NCBI GenBank assembly: GCA_964596015.1
Contig: CAZQSB010000007.1
Span: 1-64,000 of the forward strand
Reading direction: 5' to 3'
Source of the DNA: WJMD01 sp964596015
GTDB taxonomy: Bacteria > Joyebacterota > Joyebacteria > Joyebacterales > Joyebacteraceae
DNA length: 64,000 bases
Below, piece by piece: positions 60,830-64,000 of the stretch (position 1 is its first letter; each line of letters begins with the position of its first letter). The notes beneath the pieces are model-generated. The model was not told where the DNA came from. It ran no database searches and saw nothing but the letters and a program-made list of their open reading frames with translations. Made by a program: the position numbers and the translations under genes.

Positions 60830-63229
60830 CTAGAAGTCCAGTCCGAACTGGTAGTGAACGATCCACTCGCCGCCCTCGTCCTCGTCGAGCCCGTACCCCA
60901 TGTCGACGCCGAGCACACCGAGGATCGGCACCTCGACGCGGACGCCGGCGCCGAGCCCCCAGTAGAGGTCGGTCGGATGGCTCGCCAGCTCGTCGTTCTC
61001 GTCCACGAGGCTCTCCCACGTGTTCCCGGCGTCCACGAAGACGACGCCGTAGACGGGAAGCTGCTCGGTCTCGTCAGTGATCGGCACGCGGAGCTCGGCG
61101 GAGCCCACAAGCATCGTGCGTCCGCCGTAGAGCTCGCTGCCCTGTGGCAGGATCGAGCGGTTGTCGTACCCGCGGATGCCGTTCACGCCCACGCCGCCCA
61201 GTTCGAAGCGCGTGTCGTCCGGTACCGTCGACGGGTCGCCGTACCCCGTCACGAGGCCCGCCCGTCCTCTCAGCATGAGCGTCGTCCGCCAGAAAGACGG
61301 AATGTACTTGCGCGCCTCGAGAACGTAGCGCTGGAACTTCACGTCGCCGCCCAGCGCCCCGCCGAAGATGTCGGCCGACAACCTCGAGTAACTTCCCGTT
61401 CGCGGCTGGAACCTCCGGTCGGTCGTCCGCCTCGAGAGCGTCGTCGTGATGCCGCTCCGCCACTCCCAGTCGGGCGCGTTCCGGTAGTACGTCTCGGTGG
61501 TGCCCAGCGTGTCGTCCTCGACGTCGACATACTCCGAGAGCTTGTACTGCTCGAGCGTGTACTTCGTATAGATCATGGTGTAGCGCGAGCCGAAGAGCGG
61601 CCAACCGAGCCTGACATCGCCGCCCCTGCGTTCGCGCTCGACGGTGTAGAAGCGCGAGCAGTACTCGCCGCAGTTCACGATGTCCGCCGAGTCGGGATGG
61701 TCCGAGAAGACGTCCTCGTAGAAGTCGTCACCGAGCGAGCCGTAGATGTACTTGTCGTCGGTGTCGTAGAGGTCGAAGCCGACCGAGAGCCTGCGGCCGA
61801 GGAACCACGGCTCGGTGAAGCCGAGGACGACCTCGGTGTTCCGCTTGCCGAACTCCCACTTGAGGTCGAGGTACTGCCCGTTCCCGAACAGGTTCCCCTC
61901 GTTGAGTTCGATGAAGCCGGTGATGCCGCGCTCGCTCGTGTGCGCGATTCCGACGCCCGCGCGGCCGGTCTGCCGCTCCTCGACCGTGAAGACGAGGTCG
62001 ATGTCGTCCTCGGTGTCCCCCTCCATGAACTCGACGGCCGGTCCGTTGAAGAACCCGAGATTCGCGACGCGACGCTGGCTGGCGATGATCTCCGACGTCT
62101 GGTACAGGTCGCCCGGCCGGATGGTCAGCTCGCGGCGGATGACCTTCTCCTTGGTCCGTTCGTTGCCCTGGATGTGGATCTGACCCACCCGGGCGGGATC
62201 GTCCTCGGTGACGTGGAAGACAATGGTGACGCGGTCGTCGGCCTCGATGTCCTCCTCGCTGTAGATCCGGGCGCGGATGTAGCCCCGCTCTCCGTACCAC
62301 GAGTACGCGTCGCCGATGGTGGCTTGCGCGTCCTCGGGGCGGTAGCGCTCTCCAGCGTCGACCTTGGTCAGGTCGTGAAGGGCGTCGAGCGCGAACTCGG
62401 AGGCGCCGACCCATTCGACGCCCGCGACCTCGTAGAGCTTGCCCTCTTCGACCGTGATGGTGATGACGACGCGCTCGCCCTCCTCCTCGAACTCGAGATC
62501 GTAGCCCGTCGCCCGGGCGTTGATGTATCCCTCGGCCCTGTATCTCTCCGCGATCCGGACCAGGTCCTCCTCGAGCACCTCACGGTCCAGGAAGGCGTCG
62601 GTCCGCCACCAGCGGTCCTCCTTCGTCTCCATCACCTTCTCGAGATCGGCGCCCTCGAGCGCCTCGTTGCCCGCGAACTCGATGCGGCGGACGACGACCC
62701 GGGTTCCCTCGTCGACGTGCACCGTCAAGCGGACCGCGTCCTCGGCGGTCTGTTCCTCCTCGATCCGCACGGTCCCCTGGGCGAATCCCTTCTCCCGCAG
62801 GAGGGCCAGGAGTCTGACGCGCGAGTCCTCGACAGCCGCGCGGTTCCAGGGCTCGTTCTCGGTGATGGTCATGGCCTCGAGGATCTCGTCCTCGGAGAGC
62901 TCGTCCTCGCCCTCGACCTCGATGCCCGCGACCCGGGGACGCTCGACGACCGAGATGACAAGCCGGAAGCCCTCGCCGACGGGCTCCGCGTAGACGTCGA
63001 CGTCCGCGAACTGCTCCGTCTCGTAAAGCCTCCTGATGCCCTCGCGGAGCGCCTCGGGACGAAGTTCCTCGCCCTGGCGCACCCCGAAGGTCAGAAGAAC
63101 GCGGTCACGGCTGACCCGCGAGATCCCCTCGACGTCGACGCCCACGATGGTCTGGGCGAGCGAGGTCGCCGCCGACGTCGTCAGAACCGCGAGCATAAGA
63201 ACAGGAACAATGAAAGAGCGTATTCGCAT
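60830..63229 (-). CDS. bamA: Outer membrane protein assembly factor BamA
   Basis: 799 residues from MRIRSFIVPVLMLAVLT (GGGGGT upstream). Signal peptide to about residue 25. Five POTRA domains (about 26-430), with GVDVEGISRVSRDRVLLTFGV opening POTRA1 and the usual PARVGQIHIQGNERTKEKVIRREL before POTRA5. The C-terminal 16-strand barrel (about 450-799) carries FELGGVNGIRGYDNR (as LGGVGVNGIRGYD), the VRGF/Y-type loop-6 motif (IRGYD here) and a terminal aromatic residue (FGLDF). Inserts outer-membrane barrels. First gene of the envelope operon. Confidence 0.95.
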   Translation of the reverse strand: MRIRSFIVPVLMLAVLTTSAATSLAQTIVGVDVEGISRVSRDRVLLTFGVRQGEELRPEALREGIRRLYETEQFADVDVYAEPVGEGFRLVISVVERPRVAGIEVEGEDELSEDEILEAMTITENEPWNRAAVEDSRVRLLALLREKGFAQGTVRIEEEQTAEDAVRLTVHVDEGTRVVVRRIEFAGNEALEGADLEKVMETKEDRWWRTDAFLDREVLEEDLVRIAERYRAEGYINARATGYDLEFEEEGERVVITITVEEGKLYEVAGVEWVGASEFALDALHDLTKVDAGERYRPEDAQATIGDAYSWYGERGYIRARIYSEEDIEADDRVTIVFHVTEDDPARVGQIHIQGNERTKEKVIRRELTIRPGDLYQTSEIIASQRRVANLGFFNGPAVEFMEGDTEDDIDLVFTVEERQTGRAGVGIAHTSERGITGFIELNEGNLFGNGQYLDLKWEFGKRNTEVVLGFTEPWFLGRRLSVGFDLYDTDDKYIYGSLGDDFYEDVFSDHPDSADIVNCGEYCSRFYTVERERRGGDVRLGWPLFGSRYTMIYTKYTLEQYKLSEYVDVEDDTLGTTETYYRNAPDWEWRSGITTTLSRRTTDRRFQPRTGSYSRLSADIFGGALGGDVKFQRYVLEARKYIPSFWRTTLMLRGRAGLVTGYGDPSTVPDDTRFELGGVGVNGIRGYDNRSILPQGSELYGGRTMLVGSAELRVPITDETEQLPVYGVVFVDAGNTWESLVDENDELASHPTDLYWGLGAGVRVEVPILGVLGVDMGYGLDEDEGGEWIVHYQFGLDF

Positions 63230-63265
63230 ACAGATACCCCCATGCGACCGGCAGGTCATCCGGGA

Positions 63266-63294
63266 ATGCTAGCACAGCGTTCCGAACGTGTAAA
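63266..63294 (-). promoter_or_regulatory. Sigma-70 promoter of the bamA-lpx operon
   Basis: Minus-strand TTTACA (63289-63294, 5/6), 17-base spacer, TAGCAT (63266-63271, 4/6). Start near 63259, leader of about 30 bases before the bamA ATG. Confidence 0.65.
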
Positions 63295-63350
63295 CCCCGA
63301 GTTGGAACGCGCAAGTTGATATGTGGTAAGGGCTTCGGGCCACCCGCGGG

Positions 63351-64000
63351 TCAGAACTCGTAACGATTCTCTATCGAGAGCCGGCGGTCCCAGCCCTGGA
63401 TGACGGGATCGTACACGACCCGCATGGAGAGAGACGTGTTTCGGGATACCTCGTATTCAATGCCCAGCTCGTGACGCAGGCCGAGGTTCTGTTCGGCGAT
63501 CTCATCCTGATAGGCGCGTGTCGTGCCGACGTACGACAGGAGCCAGTCGCGCGAGAGGTACTTGCCGAGCGTGATGCGCGACCTGACGAGGAGCGGGAGG
63601 TAGAGGGCGCTGCCCTCCTGGGCGCGCCAGAGGTCGAGCTGCGAAAGGAAGTGCTCGACGAAGTCGATGTCGATCCGGACGAGATCGAGACTGAGATTGC
63701 GCCGGATCCTCGTCTCGACGGGCGCCAGGATGGGTCTCACGACCCGCATCGAGAGCTGGCCACCCACGACGTCGAGGGCCTGCCGGCGCTCCAGCGCGGC
63801 CTGCTCCTCGCCCTCAAGCAGGGCGAACCCCATCCCGTACTGCAGGCGGGACAGGATCTCCTCCTCGGAGTCATCCTCCGGAGCGTCGGAACTCAGGGTG
63901 ATGGCGCTTTCATCTATGGTCGCGCCGGGGCCCGCGAAGGTGAGCGCCGGCTCGTAGGAATCCATGGTCAGCGTCACCGTCGTCCCGTCCTCCACACGGG
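63351..64000 (-). CDS. TamB-like translocation/assembly module protein (partial, C-terminus only)
   Basis: The frame is open from the right window edge; 216 residues are visible. The C-terminal DUF490/TamB domain is recognised by the ITLSSDAPEDDSEEEILSRLQYG segment (the TamB S.PPL...DIL.LL.FG motif), followed by long amphipathic beta strands (SMRVVRPILAPVETRIRRNL, ITLGKYLSRDWLLSYVG) and the terminal aromatic NRYEF. TamB-like proteins span the periplasm and work with a BamA/TamA protein; bamA follows 121 bases downstream, which fits. Upstream extent unknown. Confidence 0.82.
   Translation of the reverse strand, partial: RVEDGTTVTLTMDSYEPALTFAGPGATIDESAITLSSDAPEDDSEEEILSRLQYGMGFALLEGEEQAALERRQALDVVGGQLSMRVVRPILAPVETRIRRNLSLDLVRIDIDFVEHFLSQLDLWRAQEGSALYLPLLVRSRITLGKYLSRDWLLSYVGTTRAYQDEIAEQNLGLRHELGIEYEVSRNTSLSMRVVYDPVIQGWDRRLSIENRYEF

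Noticed and set aside
1..64000. Mobile elements, prophage, CRISPR arrays or restriction/defence genes.
   Set aside because: No transposase, integrase, phage structural gene, Cas protein or repeat array was seen on either strand.

Overview
The window looks like a metagenome-assembled contig (one 10-N scaffold gap at 11333-11342) from a GC-rich, Gram-negative bacterium. A fused LpxC-FabZ protein, a secreted protein ending in a FlgD-like/Por-type sorting domain (PNP...GRVV...DGRDDSG...ASG.Y), and a beta-helix secreted protein point to the FCB side of the tree, most like Candidatus Eisenbacteria or Krumholzibacteria-type lineages. That placement is inference from gene content, not from a marker tree. 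Almost everything is on the minus strand, so transcription runs from high to low coordinates; only one protein gene (42942-45257) is on the plus strand. No CRISPR array, insertion sequence, prophage or rRNA gene was seen. Genes are very tightly packed, and about twenty junctions are 4-base ATGA/GTGA/TTGA start-stop overlaps; these junctions and Shine-Dalgarno (SD) sequences were used to choose starts.

Layout in the direction of transcription. (1) 64000-46510: outer-membrane assembly and lipid A. The tail of a TamB-like protein lies upstream, then a promoter and bamA, ompH/skp, lpxD, lpxC-fabZ, lpxA, a gnnA-like oxidoreductase, lpxB, a DUF374 acyltransferase, kdtA (waaA) and lpxK. The same run continues into nadA and nadB (quinolinate synthesis) and then an AmmeMemoRadiSam pair: a Memo-AMMECR1 fusion lipoprotein and a radical SAM enzyme, both with export signals. 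(2) 46504-42707: a secreted beta-helix protein with its own promoter, a convergent fused MFS/spermidine-synthase-like gene, and a divergent promoter pair sharing one -35 region. (3) 42706-30649: LPS core/O-antigen operon with five GT9 (heptosyltransferase-type) proteins, an MsbA-type ABC flippase, two other glycosyltransferases, an O-antigen ligase-family protein, a GmhB-like phosphatase, a DUF3108 protein and a deoxyhypusine-synthase-like protein.

(4) 30652-9430: an exopolysaccharide locus of the Wzx/Wzy/Wza type. It opens with a consensus promoter, a structured leader holding an intrinsic terminator, and the initiating sugar phosphotransferase. Next come a GT39 membrane glycosyltransferase and a sigma-54-like promoter, then Wza-like export lipoprotein, GumC/Wzz co-polymerase, ExeA-like ATPase, a BY-kinase homologue that lacks the Walker A lysine, a Wzy/ligase, five GT4 enzymes, a heparinase II/III-like protein, AlgD-type GDP-mannose dehydrogenase, a radical SAM protein, a polyprenyl synthase and ManC. 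ManC plus AlgD predicts GDP-mannuronate as a precursor. No Wzx flippase is seen in the window. (5) 9429-6783: galT and glgA (galactose/glycogen metabolism). (6) 6703-6279: a tRNA-Gly/Cys/Leu operon with a near-perfect sigma-70 promoter. (7) 6127-1: a secreted putative glycoside hydrolase behind two tandem sigma-54 promoter elements, then a CvpA protein, a degenerate Clp-type AAA+ ATPase and a partial aldehyde dehydrogenase.

The best leads are the catalytically degraded two-ring Clp homologue coupled to cvpA, the exported AmmeMemoRadiSam pair coupled to nadB, the promoter-hairpin-terminator leader in front of the exopolysaccharide genes, and the sigma-54 elements in front of a secreted hydrolase and the capsule export genes.
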